From SB21 sp964415295 (lineage in GTDB: Bacteria; CLD3; SB21), in contig CAYPYN010000006.1 of assembly GCA_964415295.1 (NCBI GenBank), positions 62,001-126,000 of the forward strand: a stretch of 64,000 bases of DNA, given 5' to 3'. The notes under the pieces are model-generated. The model saw only the letters and a program-made list of their open reading frames with translations, did not search any database and was not told the origin of the DNA. Within the stretch, counting starts at the first letter, position 1, and every line of letters starts with the position of its first letter. Below, one piece after another: positions 18,010 through 26,881 of this stretch. A program made the translations under genes and the position numbers.

Positions 18010-20595
18010 CTACTGAAATATCCGGCTTCCGTAATCCGTTCTCTGCAATTTCACGTCCTGCAGAGTCGTGGACTTCACCTGGATCACGAAGAAATAACCG
18101 GCCGCCGGCCCAGTGGGCGTCCAATCGAAACGCATTTGCCAGCAGTGCAGATCGCGGGTGAAAGTGAGACTCTGGCTTACCAGATCATCGTTAAGAATGT
18201 CGTAACGGGCTCCGTATCCTACCTGCCAATTGGGCGTAATTCTGAGCCCTGAGGAAATATTCACTCCAAAAGCCTTGGTGACGGCGGCCGGGTTGAATTT
18301 GTTGATGTCGTAGTTGAAATCAAAACGCATGGACCACGGCACGCCTTCGGCCAGCGCGTTATCCTGAGGAAGAAATCGCTGATTATAATTCTGCTGGAAA
18401 GGTTGAGTGGAATAGTTTTGTTCAGCCGGATTTTCCTGCACGGCCTTCGTTTTTGTTTCGGCTTCCCCGCCTTGAAAAGAAAGTCCCGCCGTGACCGAAG
18501 CGGATATGAGACGCGGTATTTTCTGCAGCTTGTTGATCCGCCTGGCCAGCTTTCTATCATAACGGTAGAAGTCGTGCACCATATTCATAGAGAGCCCGAG
18601 ATTCCTTGCCAGATCGTTGCTGACACCGATCGAAGTGCTGAGTGTCGATAACCGGAATTCCTCTGCGACGAAATTGTAGCTGATGGAATTGTTGATATTC
18701 AGAAGATCGATCTTCTTCAGTTCCGGTTCCTTATTTGACTTTGCGGCCGCCGAATCTTTTGCCGTCTGTTTCACTTTGGCCTGGAAGGTGTGTCCTAAAT
18801 TGAATCCCATGGCCAAAGAGCGCCCCTGAGGCGTTCCTCCGAATAAGATATTGCCGCTGTAACGGTCAAAACGGGTATTTCGCCCGGCCGTATCGCGCGC
18901 CGTTTCATAATAATTCCAGTAATCCTTCGAAAAATCCGGCTGATAACTGAGGCTGACACTGGGCGACATGACATGACGAAAGGTTTCCAGGCCGAATAAT
19001 CTCGGATTCGCCGTCCCGTAGATCTTTGTGGAAACACCGACGCTGGAACTGAAAGTATGCCTGGCGAAAAAAGCGCGGACTGTGTCGCTGACGGGCCGAT
19101 TGAGTGAGTCGTAGCGGAAGTTTTCGCTGCGGCGGTCGAACCACGTCTCCTGAATATTCAAGCTCGGGTTCACGTTGATGTATTTCAGGATCTTGAAAGG
19201 AGCGTTGATCCCGACGTTATGATTCATACCAATCGCGCGCGCGGGATCGGCTGTCCGGCTGGCTTGGCTTTGACGGCCGAGAAGATTGGATGAATAACTG
19301 TAACGGATCGACTGATACCACGTGTCCGGCTTATCCTTGTCCTTTTCGGATTTCGGGAAGAATGCGGAATTGTTCTTATTGATGGAGACGTTTGGGAATG
19401 TCAGATCTTTGGATCCGTTGTCCAGGTTCTCCGATTGCGAAAAGTTGGCCGATACGCTGCCCCAATCCTGCGTATTATTGTAACTCACATTGGTCCGGAT
19501 CTGCCGGTTGAGTATCTGCTGCTGGTTGATGCTCGTATTTTGATAAAAATTCTTACTGCTTACATAGTGAATGTCGGCATTCAGATTCTGGCGTTCCGAA
19601 ATCGTCTGGCTGTGTGTGGCGTCGACGTTCCACATTCGGTTCTTCTCACCGGTAATGTAGCTGAGTGAGGAGTACGAGAACTGAAAATTGCCGGTGTAAT
19701 TGTATCGTTTGGCATAGCGCGAGCCTCCGTGAAAGAGGAAGCCGGCCTTATCTAAGAAATCGATCTGACCAAGCGCATCAAAGTAGTCATTGGGAGCCCA
19801 GAAATAGCCGAAGTTGCGGATCTGTCTCCCTTCCCGCGGCGTTTCGGTATAAACCGGCGGGGTTATGCCGGAGGCTCGTCCAGCGCGGTTGGGGAAAACT
19901 CCGAACGGGATCGCAAAGATCGGGACCTCGTGAATATAAAGTATGACCGGCTTGGCAACCACTTTATCCTTTACAATGAGTTTCATCTCCTTGGATTGGA
20001 AGAAGAAATGCGGATCTTTTTCTTCACAAGTGGTAAATCTTCCGCCGCGGATATATAAGGTATTGTCGCCGATCTTTCGGATATTCTCGCCGTAATATAC
20101 GCCGTCCTGCATCTTAGTTTCACCCATCACGACGCGGCCGCGGCGCGTTTCAAAGTTGTATTCCATCTTATGACCCGTGAAAGATTCTCCGCCTTCGCTG
20201 AATTTGGGGATACCTTTATAGCGTGCTACGTTACCGGCGGAATCGAGAGAATCCGGAACCGCTTCCGCCGTCATGAGTTTTCTGGGTTGTTCGATCGTGA
20301 TCCGCGCGGCCGTGATCTCCATGCCGCGGTATTTGACCCAGGCATTGCTTTTCAGAATGACCGTTGAACGGTTCATGGTTCCTTCGGTGGTATCGGCGCC
20401 ATAAAAAATGAGAGTGTCCAGACCCGTTTCCTCTTTGGATAAAGTGTCTCCCGACGCCTTCTTCAGAGAATCTTCACGCAGAATTTGCTGCAATTTCCCT
20501 AATGAACTCAGCGCGGCCGAGTCGGCGGGTTCTTGTCCGTAAAGCGGAAAAGAGAGAAAAAAAACAAATAGGAAAAACAGAATGTTCGGTTTCAT
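18010..20595 (-). CDS. lptD: LPS-assembly protein LptD (OstA/Imp-like)
   Basis: This outer-membrane beta-barrel protein inserts lipopolysaccharide into the outer leaflet. A signal peptide (MKPNILFFLFVFFLSFPLYGQ) begins at the ATG I chose, which is one base after the dtd stop. The reading frame is open further upstream, but that part would overlap dtd and precede the signal peptide. The N-terminal periplasmic OstA-like domain (about 70-230) contains strands such as WVKYRGMEITAARITIEQP. The remaining ~600 residues alternate aromatic and polar residues as in a large barrel, ending in Phe-Gln. The length (861) and early placement of the OstA domain match LptD of FCB bacteria. LptE is not seen. 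It is convergent with uvrA. Confidence 0.85.
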   Translation of the reverse strand: MKPNILFFLFVFFLSFPLYGQEPADSAALSSLGKLQQILREDSLKKASGDTLSKEETGLDTLIFYGADTTEGTMNRSTVILKSNAWVKYRGMEITAARITIEQPRKLMTAEAVPDSLDSAGNVARYKGIPKFSEGGESFTGHKMEYNFETRRGRVVMGETKMQDGVYYGENIRKIGDNTLYIRGGRFTTCEEKDPHFFFQSKEMKLIVKDKVVAKPVILYIHEVPIFAIPFGVFPNRAGRASGITPPVYTETPREGRQIRNFGYFWAPNDYFDALGQIDFLDKAGFLFHGGSRYAKRYNYTGNFQFSYSSLSYITGEKNRMWNVDATHSQTISERQNLNADIHYVSSKNFYQNTSINQQQILNRQIRTNVSYNNTQDWGSVSANFSQSENLDNGSKDLTFPNVSINKNNSAFFPKSEKDKDKPDTWYQSIRYSYSSNLLGRQSQASRTADPARAIGMNHNVGINAPFKILKYINVNPSLNIQETWFDRRSENFRYDSLNRPVSDTVRAFFARHTFSSSVGVSTKIYGTANPRLFGLETFRHVMSPSVSLSYQPDFSKDYWNYYETARDTAGRNTRFDRYSGNILFGGTPQGRSLAMGFNLGHTFQAKVKQTAKDSAAAKSNKEPELKKIDLLNINNSISYNFVAEEFRLSTLSTSIGVSNDLARNLGLSMNMVHDFYRYDRKLARRINKLQKIPRLISASVTAGLSFQGGEAETKTKAVQENPAEQNYSTQPFQQNYNQRFLPQDNALAEGVPWSMRFDFNYDINKFNPAAVTKAFGVNISSGLRITPNWQVGYGARYDILNDDLVSQSLTFTRDLHCWQMRFDWTPTGPAAGYFFVIQVKSTTLQDVKLQRTDYGSRIFQ

Positions 20596-20596
20596 A

Positions 20597-21046
20597 CTAT
20601 GTTTTATCGGTACTGTCAAGAAGGAGGGTAACCGGGCCTTTGTTGACCAGTTCCACATCCATCATGGCGCCAAAGATACCCGTACTGACGGTGATCCCTT
20701 TTCCGCGCAGGAGATCGACAAATTGGTGGTACAGCGGTTCGGCGATTTCCGGCCGGGCGGCCTCGATATAACTCGGCCTGCGGCCTTTGCCGGCGTTGCC
20801 GTACAGTGTGAATTGAGAGATCGCGAGTATTTCACCGCCGGTTTCCAGTAATGATCGGTTCATTTTGCCTTCCTGATCCTCAAAAATTCTCAGGTTCACG
20901 CATTTATCCGCCCAGAACGGCAACACGTCGACGGTATCGTCGTTCTTAAATCCGATCAAAAGAACCAATCCGTTGCCGATCGCTCCGACTAATCTGCTTT
21001 CAACGGTGACGTGCGCGCGGCTGACACGCTGAACAACTATGCGCAA
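20597..21046 (-). CDS. dtd: D-aminoacyl-tRNA deacylase
   Basis: The enzyme hydrolyses D-aminoacyl-tRNAs (and mischarged glycyl-tRNA-Ala), protecting translation. The 149-residue protein starts at a TTG preceded by AGGAAA, giving the family N-terminus LRIVVQRVSRAHVTVE read with initiator Met. The in-frame stretch upstream to 21127 is not Dtd-like and is probably not translated. Both signature motifs are present: SQFTLYG and the cis-Gly-Pro NKGPVT near the C-terminus. lptD begins one base after this stop, so the two form an operon even though their functions differ. Confidence 0.93.
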   Translation of the reverse strand: MRIVVQRVSRAHVTVESRLVGAIGNGLVLLIGFKNDDTVDVLPFWADKCVNLRIFEDQEGKMNRSLLETGGEILAISQFTLYGNAGKGRRPSYIEAARPEIAEPLYHQFVDLLRGKGITVSTGIFGAMMDVELVNKGPVTLLLDSTDKT

Positions 21047-21121
21047 GCGGTTTCCTGTTGAGTTTAATTCTAAATGGCCAGGCCTAGCAATGTTCCCTGA
21101 GACCCTGGGTGTTGAAGCTAT

Positions 21122-21168
21122 AAACAAAAAGGACTATTGCGTGGATGGATCATCGCCACAATAGTCCT
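21122..21168 (-). terminator. rho-independent terminator of citrate synthase gene
   Basis: On the minus strand an arm AGGACTATTGTGG (21168-21156) pairs with its complement at 21144-21130, with a two-base bulge and an 11-base loop. A T-rich tract TTTTTGTTTA follows at 21130-21121. It lies 36 bases beyond the citrate synthase stop and separates that gene from dtd-lptD. Confidence 0.8.
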
Positions 21169-21203
21169 TCAATAATGATCACTGAACCGGCGACCGGTTA
21201 TAC

Positions 21204-22493
21204 TCAGCTCCGCTTATGTATCGGCACATACTTACGCTCGTTATGTCCCGTGAAGATCTGGCGCGGGCGCCCGATGCGCGTATCTTTCGATTCCATCATC
21301 TCTTTCCACTGCGCGATCCAGCCCGGCATACGGCCGATGGCAAACAGTACGGTAAACATTTCCACCGGGAATCCCATGGCTTTGTAAATGATACCGCTGT
21401 AGAAATCGACGTTAGGATAGAGTTTTTTCTCGATGAAATACGGATCGCTGAGTGCGACGTCTTCGAGCTTGTGTGCGATATCCAGAAGCGGATCGTTGAT
21501 ACCCATCTTGGACAATACTTTGTCGCAGGTCTTCTTGATGATCTGTGCGCGTGGGTCGAAATTCTTGTACACGCGGTGTCCAAAACCCATAAGACGAAAA
21601 TCGGAGCTCTTATCCTTGGCTTTATCCACATATTTTTTGACGTTGTTGCCGTCCTCATGGATCAATTGCAGCATTTCGAGAACTTCCTGATTGGCGCCTC
21701 CGTGGAGCGGGCCCCAGAGCGCACAGATACCGGCCGAAATGGCCGCAAAAAGATTGGCGTGGCTGCTTCCCACCATGCGAACGGTGGACGTGGAGCAGTT
21801 CTGCTCGTGATCGGCATGCAGTATGAATAGCTGATCCAGAGCTTTTTCGATATCGGGGTCCACCTCATAATGTTCCGCCGGTACGGAGAACATCATGTTC
21901 AGGAAATTAGCGCAATAGCTCAGCGCGTTGATCGGATAAATGAACGGCTGACCGATCGATTTCTTGTAAGAATAAGCCGCGATGGTTGGGATCTTGGCCA
22001 GCAAACGGAAGATGGAAACTCTTACGTGTGCCGGATTCAACGGGTTGATCGAATCCTGATAAAAAGTAGACAGCGAAGAAACAACCGAAGACAGGATAGC
22101 CATCGGGTGCGCATCGCGCGGATAAGCGTCGTAGAGACTTCGCAGCGACTCGTGCAGCATCGTGTGATGCGTGATATTGCGGCGGAATTCTTCCAACTGG
22201 GTCTGGGAAGGTAATTCGCCGTAAATCAGGAGGTAACTCACCTCCATAAAACTGGAACTTTCGCACAGATCCTGGATATTGTATCCGCGATAGCGCAGAA
22301 TGCCTTGTTCGCCATCGAGAAATGTGATGGCGCTGGTGCAGGCACCGGTATTGGCGTACCCGTGATCCATAGTGATAAGGCCCGTTTGGGCGCGTAATTT
22401 AGCGACGTCAACGGCTTGCTCATTTTCGGTCCCGTTAATGAGAGGAAGGTCCATCGACTTGTCATCATAGATGAGTTGAGCTTTCTTGACCAT
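21204..22493 (-). CDS. gltA: citrate synthase (type II)
   Basis: The enzyme condenses acetyl-CoA with oxaloacetate at the entry of the TCA cycle. At 429 residues it matches the hexameric Gram-negative type. Catalytic residues fall where expected: H264 in GPLHGGANQ, H306 in GFGHRVYK and D363 in VDFYSGI. The N-terminal region contains ITFLDGEQGILRYRGY. An AAAGGAGT ribosome binding site precedes the ATG. It appears monocistronic, with the hairpin at 21122-21168 downstream. No other TCA-cycle gene is adjacent. Confidence 0.97.
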   Translation of the reverse strand: MVKKAQLIYDDKSMDLPLINGTENEQAVDVAKLRAQTGLITMDHGYANTGACTSAITFLDGEQGILRYRGYNIQDLCESSSFMEVSYLLIYGELPSQTQLEEFRRNITHHTMLHESLRSLYDAYPRDAHPMAILSSVVSSLSTFYQDSINPLNPAHVRVSIFRLLAKIPTIAAYSYKKSIGQPFIYPINALSYCANFLNMMFSVPAEHYEVDPDIEKALDQLFILHADHEQNCSTSTVRMVGSSHANLFAAISAGICALWGPLHGGANQEVLEMLQLIHEDGNNVKKYVDKAKDKSSDFRLMGFGHRVYKNFDPRAQIIKKTCDKVLSKMGINDPLLDIAHKLEDVALSDPYFIEKKLYPNVDFYSGIIYKAMGFPVEMFTVLFAIGRMPGWIAQWKEMMESKDTRIGRPRQIFTGHNERKYVPIHKRS

Positions 22494-22633
22494 AGAGACT
22501 CCTTTAGAGGAAAGAGGTTAGTTATATAATAAGACCCGTCATGAGGGGACGGCTCTTGAAAAGATGGGGTGAAGATAAGAAAAGAAAAAAAGATTGGCAA
22601 GATTTTTCATCCGGCAGGAGCTAAGCAAAGAGT

Positions 22634-25600
22634 TCAGGCGGCGGATTTTCGGATGGGCAAAGTGATCTTGAATTCCGTGCCGGCTCCGGGTGTACTCTCA
22701 AAGAATATGGTGCCTTTGTGGGCTTCGAGGATCTTGTATGAAATGGCCAGTCCTAGTCCCGTACCCTTTCCTACGGGCTTGGTGGTAAAGAAAGGATCGT
22801 AGACTTTGTGCTGAATCTCGTAGGGAATACCTTTGCCGTTGTCCTTGATGGAGATCAATACGTTGTTTTGTCCCGCGTTGGTGCGGATCCAGACATCCCC
22901 TTCGCCTTCGATGGACTGGAACGCATTCATCAAGAGATTCATCAGAACCTGGTTGATATGACCGGGGTTGCAGAACACCATCGGCAACGGATTAAAATTA
23001 CGGTGAATCCGTATACGGTTTTTGTATTCATTCTTAAGAATATTCAGCGTGCTTTCGATCGAGTCCACGAGGGAGATCTCTTTAAAATGCGATTCATCGA
23101 GGCGTGAGAAATTTCTCAGGTCTTCGACGATCTTCTGCGTGCGTTCCACTCCATCCCGCATTTCGTGGATGATCTTGGGAAAATCAGTGAGGAATTTCTC
23201 GAACTTGGAAGACTCGATCAGCTTATCGATCTCCGTCAGCTTGGCCGTAAAAGCGGCGTGTGGCTCATCCTTGATATTCTTAAACATATCGAAGAAGTCG
23301 AACAGGTCTGAGAAAGCGTAGAACATGCTTTGCACCTGATGGCTCTTTTTCTCAAGCAGTGAGACATTCGCTTTGACGTACGTGATCGGATTATTGATCT
23401 CGTGCGCGATGCCGGCCACCATCTGGCCCAGGGAGGCCATTTTTTCTGAGTGAACCAGGTGCATCTGAGTCTCGCGAAGCTCGTTAAGAACGCGTTCCAC
23501 GGTTTCTTTTTGAACCATCAGTTCGCGCGTCCGTTTAGCGACCTTGGCCTCGAGTTCCGCCGTCCGCTGACGTACGAGGCTGATACGGAACTGATACATG
23601 GTATATACCGCGAGCGCGAGGAACGAAACCACAAAGAGTGTGAACCACCAGCTTTTCCAGAAAGGCGTGAGAATCCTGAATGGGACAGATACCGGCTGAT
23701 CGCTCCACGAGCCGATCCCGTTACCGGCAATGATCTCAAACACGTAATGCCCTTCGTTGAGATTGGTGTAGCGGACGCGGTTCTCGGGAACGGGTTCGGA
23801 CCATTCTTTGTCAAAACCGATAAGGCGATAGCGGTACCGCACATCACTCTCATCTTTATACGAAGGAGAGACAAAGTCCAGGGTAATATTGTTCTCCTCG
23901 TACAACACCGTGGTGGCTTCGGTGTAAAAAAGCCTTTCGAAAAAAGTAGAATCCTCACGAACCAGGTTCTTTTCAAAATAATTCAATTCGAGGCGCCGGG
24001 CTTGTTTTTGTGTTTTATCTTCGACGGTAAAATTGGTCAAATAAACCGTCGGTGGAGGGATCACCATTGCGGCGGTGGCCTTAACGGGCAGACGGGTGAG
24101 TCCTCCGGCGGTTCCGGCCCAAACAAAATTTTTGTCGATCAACAATGAATTATCCGTACTGATCTCGTTGTCAATTAAGCCCTGGCGCTTGGTGTAAGTT
24201 TTGATGACGCGATCCGCGGAGGGGTCGATCACGTTCAGTCCATTGTTGGTGCCGATCCACATTAAGCCTTGTTCATCTCTGGTTATGGCATTGACGGAAT
24301 TATCGGTCAGCCCATCCTTGACGGAAAAAGTCTTGATCAAATTGTGGATGTCCGGCGAGGCAGATGAAGAGGCGGTCAACTTCCGTGTATCGAAACGCGA
24401 GACGCCCCGTTCACTTCCGATCCACAGGCTTCCATTGGCATCTTCGCATAAGGCCAATGCGACATCATCCGCTAATCCTTCTTTCTGTGTATATCGCTGA
24501 AAACTACCGGTCTTTTCGTCAAACAGGGCCAAGCCTCCGCCGATCATGCCGGCCCATATCCGGCCTTGCGAATCTTCATAAAGACACCATGGATTATTAT
24601 TGACCAGTCCGTTTTGAGTGGTAAAGAGACGGACCGTCACCCGTCCTTCGTTGTCAATGGTAAGGTACCCGATTCCCTCATCCGTGGCGGCGAACCATAT
24701 CCTCTGCCGGCGGTCGACTATGATATCAACCACACGATGACCGTTGATTTCGGGAAAGGCCAGCAGATTGACGGAATAAAATCGGCCGACTTTCTGAGAT
24801 TGTCCGATCAAACGGTTGACCTTTTGAGTTTCACCGGGCGTTGCGTGGGGGTACTGGGCGAAATAATTTTCAGGGATGAGCAATCGAATACCATTGAAAG
24901 TGCCAAGCCATATAAATCCCATGGGGTCAATCGTGATGTCCCAAATCTCCGTTGCATTCAGCCCGTCGCGCTGGGAAAATGACTGAAACCGTTCCTGATC
25001 ATAGATGGACAGCCCCACCGTGGTGCCTATATACAGTCGACCGTCTTGATCTTTTTCCAGTGAAAGTATCGCGTCATTGATCAGTCCGTCGGGCTCCGAA
25101 TAAGAAACAAGTTCTTCCGACATCAGTTTGCTTACGCCCTTGCCGAAGGTGCCGAACCAGTAATTCTGCTCACGGTCCTCGACCATGGTATAAAAGAAAT
25201 TCCCTCCAAAACCGTTGCGTGAAGTATAGTTCTTGAAAACGATCGGTTCATGACGGGAATCGGTATAACTGATACCGCTTTCGGTCATAAACCAAACATG
25301 GCCTTTCCGGCTTTGCGCAATGCCGCGGACCGAGTTATGTACAAGACCCGAGGAAGATGTAAAATTTGTGAATCGGCCGTTCTCCCATTTCGTCATACCC
25401 ACGGGCGTGCCGATCCACAGGCGTCCAAATGAATCGTAGAAAATGGATTCAATGCGGTTATTGATCAGCCCGTCGCGGGTGGAAATCCTGGTTATCTCGA
25501 CACGAAGATCGGGCTGAACCCGGATTACGCCGATGCCCTCCGGAGTTCCGGCGTACAATGTGTTTTCACGATCCCTGGTCAGGCACAGGATGACACTCGA

Positions 25601-26107
25601 TGGTAATCCGTGATCTTCGGTGAAATTATGAAAGAGACCTGTGGTCTTTTCAAGGACGCTCAGTCCGCCGGCCGTACCGAACCAGATATTACCGTTGGCA
25701 TCTTCAAGTATGGTCCGTACGGTTCCTTTTCCCAGATTCATGGCGCCGGCGGCCATGGAATTGTAATTGTAGAATGAATCGGCTTTAGAAACGTACCGGC
25801 TCAGCCCTTCGTCGGTGCCCAGCCAGATACGGTGATCGGAAGATTCAAAAATTGCCCGGATGACATTGCTGGCCAAGCCGTTCTCTTTGGTAAAATTCTC
25901 AAAGCGCCGACCGTCGTACCGGCTGAGTCCTCCGCCCGTGCCGAACCACATGAATCCAAGATGGTCCTGTTTGATGGCAAATACCTGGTTCTGCGCAAGT
26001 CCGTCGGACGCGGTGTAGTTTTTGACGAAAAGTTTTTGCGAATGAAGCGTGAAAGGAGCGATCAGGCTTAGAAAGAGCAAGCCTATGATGTGTTTGGATC
26101 TGATCAA
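22634..26107 (-). CDS. two-component sensor histidine kinase with beta-propeller input domain
   Basis: This 1157-residue sensor has a signal peptide (about 1-23) and a periplasmic region of roughly 700 residues made of repeated W-[FIL]-G-T units of the Reg_prop type (for example IWLGTDEGLSRY, LWIGSERGVSRF). That region should fold as two seven-bladed propellers. A Y_Y_Y domain follows (about 720-805), then a single TM helix (about 816-837) and a coiled coil. The HisKA box is AHEINNP with phospho-acceptor H902. The HATPase has its N and G boxes, including GKGTGLGLAIS. Unlike the Bacteroides hybrid systems there is no receiver or AraC domain, so a separate response regulator is needed; none is in the window. 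It begins four bases after nth. Confidence 0.93.
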   Translation of the reverse strand: MIRSKHIIGLLFLSLIAPFTLHSQKLFVKNYTASDGLAQNQVFAIKQDHLGFMWFGTGGGLSRYDGRRFENFTKENGLASNVIRAIFESSDHRIWLGTDEGLSRYVSKADSFYNYNSMAAGAMNLGKGTVRTILEDANGNIWFGTAGGLSVLEKTTGLFHNFTEDHGLPSSVILCLTRDRENTLYAGTPEGIGVIRVQPDLRVEITRISTRDGLINNRIESIFYDSFGRLWIGTPVGMTKWENGRFTNFTSSSGLVHNSVRGIAQSRKGHVWFMTESGISYTDSRHEPIVFKNYTSRNGFGGNFFYTMVEDREQNYWFGTFGKGVSKLMSEELVSYSEPDGLINDAILSLEKDQDGRLYIGTTVGLSIYDQERFQSFSQRDGLNATEIWDITIDPMGFIWLGTFNGIRLLIPENYFAQYPHATPGETQKVNRLIGQSQKVGRFYSVNLLAFPEINGHRVVDIIVDRRQRIWFAATDEGIGYLTIDNEGRVTVRLFTTQNGLVNNNPWCLYEDSQGRIWAGMIGGGLALFDEKTGSFQRYTQKEGLADDVALALCEDANGSLWIGSERGVSRFDTRKLTASSSASPDIHNLIKTFSVKDGLTDNSVNAITRDEQGLMWIGTNNGLNVIDPSADRVIKTYTKRQGLIDNEISTDNSLLIDKNFVWAGTAGGLTRLPVKATAAMVIPPPTVYLTNFTVEDKTQKQARRLELNYFEKNLVREDSTFFERLFYTEATTVLYEENNITLDFVSPSYKDESDVRYRYRLIGFDKEWSEPVPENRVRYTNLNEGHYVFEIIAGNGIGSWSDQPVSVPFRILTPFWKSWWFTLFVVSFLALAVYTMYQFRISLVRQRTAELEAKVAKRTRELMVQKETVERVLNELRETQMHLVHSEKMASLGQMVAGIAHEINNPITYVKANVSLLEKKSHQVQSMFYAFSDLFDFFDMFKNIKDEPHAAFTAKLTEIDKLIESSKFEKFLTDFPKIIHEMRDGVERTQKIVEDLRNFSRLDESHFKEISLVDSIESTLNILKNEYKNRIRIHRNFNPLPMVFCNPGHINQVLMNLLMNAFQSIEGEGDVWIRTNAGQNNVLISIKDNGKGIPYEIQHKVYDPFFTTKPVGKGTGLGLAISYKILEAHKGTIFFESTPGAGTEFKITLPIRKSAA

Positions 26108-26111
26108 GGAT

Positions 26112-26774
26112 TCACCTGTGCCGTGCGGCCGGTTTTACCGAAGAGGACGGACATTCTTTTTCGACCGGGCAGCGACCGCATTGCGGCCGACGGGCCGAAC
26201 AGGTTGCCCTTCCATGATCCGCGATGATGTGAGAAAACGTTATCCATTCCTTTTCCGGAAGCAGGTTCATTAGATCGGATTCGATTCTATCGGCATGGGT
26301 ATGTTCGGTCAGGCCGAGCAAGCGGCTGATACGTATTACATGCGTATCGACGGCCAGCGCCGGTTTACCGAAGGCATTTCCCAGGATCACATTGGCGGTC
26401 TTGCGTCCCACACCGGGCAAACGGAGCAGGTCCTTCATCGTATTTGGAACCTGTCCGCCGAAATCCTCCAGGAGGGCGGCCGAACATGCCTTTATATGAC
26501 GCGCTTTACTTCTAAAAAGGCCCGCCGGACGAATGTCGTTTTCCAGCTCATTCTGGTCGGCGAAAGCCAGGGCATCCATGGTCTTGTACTTATTAAAAAG
26601 AACCGTTCCTACGAGATTTACGCGCTCATCCGTGCATTGCGCCGACAAGATCGTTTTTATGAGCAATTCGTAGGGCGTTTCAAAGGACAACCGGCATGCG
26701 CTCCGCAGGAATTCCCTTTTAAGGATGCGAAGGATGCGTTTGCACCTTATTCGTTTCTCCTCCATTGATTCCAT
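26112..26774 (-). CDS. nth: endonuclease III (DNA glycosylase / AP lyase)
   Basis: This base-excision repair enzyme removes oxidised pyrimidines and cleaves abasic sites. The helix-hairpin-helix LPGVGRKTANVILG carries the catalytic Lys, and AVDTHVIRISRLLG carries the catalytic Asp. The iron-sulphur cluster loop C-x6-C-x2-C-x5-C (CSARRPQCGRCPVEKEC) is intact. At about 220 residues it has normal length. Possible starts are a TTG at 26789 and ATGs at 26774 and 26765; the shortest still retains the whole domain. It lies upstream of the sensor kinase gene with a four-base gap, so they are probably cotranscribed. Confidence 0.95.
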   Translation of the reverse strand: MESMEEKRIRCKRILRILKREFLRSACRLSFETPYELLIKTILSAQCTDERVNLVGTVLFNKYKTMDALAFADQNELENDIRPAGLFRSKARHIKACSAALLEDFGGQVPNTMKDLLRLPGVGRKTANVILGNAFGKPALAVDTHVIRISRLLGLTEHTHADRIESDLMNLLPEKEWITFSHIIADHGRATCSARRPQCGRCPVEKECPSSSVKPAARHR

Positions 26775-26881
26775 ATTCGCGGATACCAAGAGACGATAAA
26801 AAATAACGAAATAGGTAATGAGTGTCCATACAAATTTTAATCATACGGACGACAAAGATCCGATCGTATTTTACGGAATCA

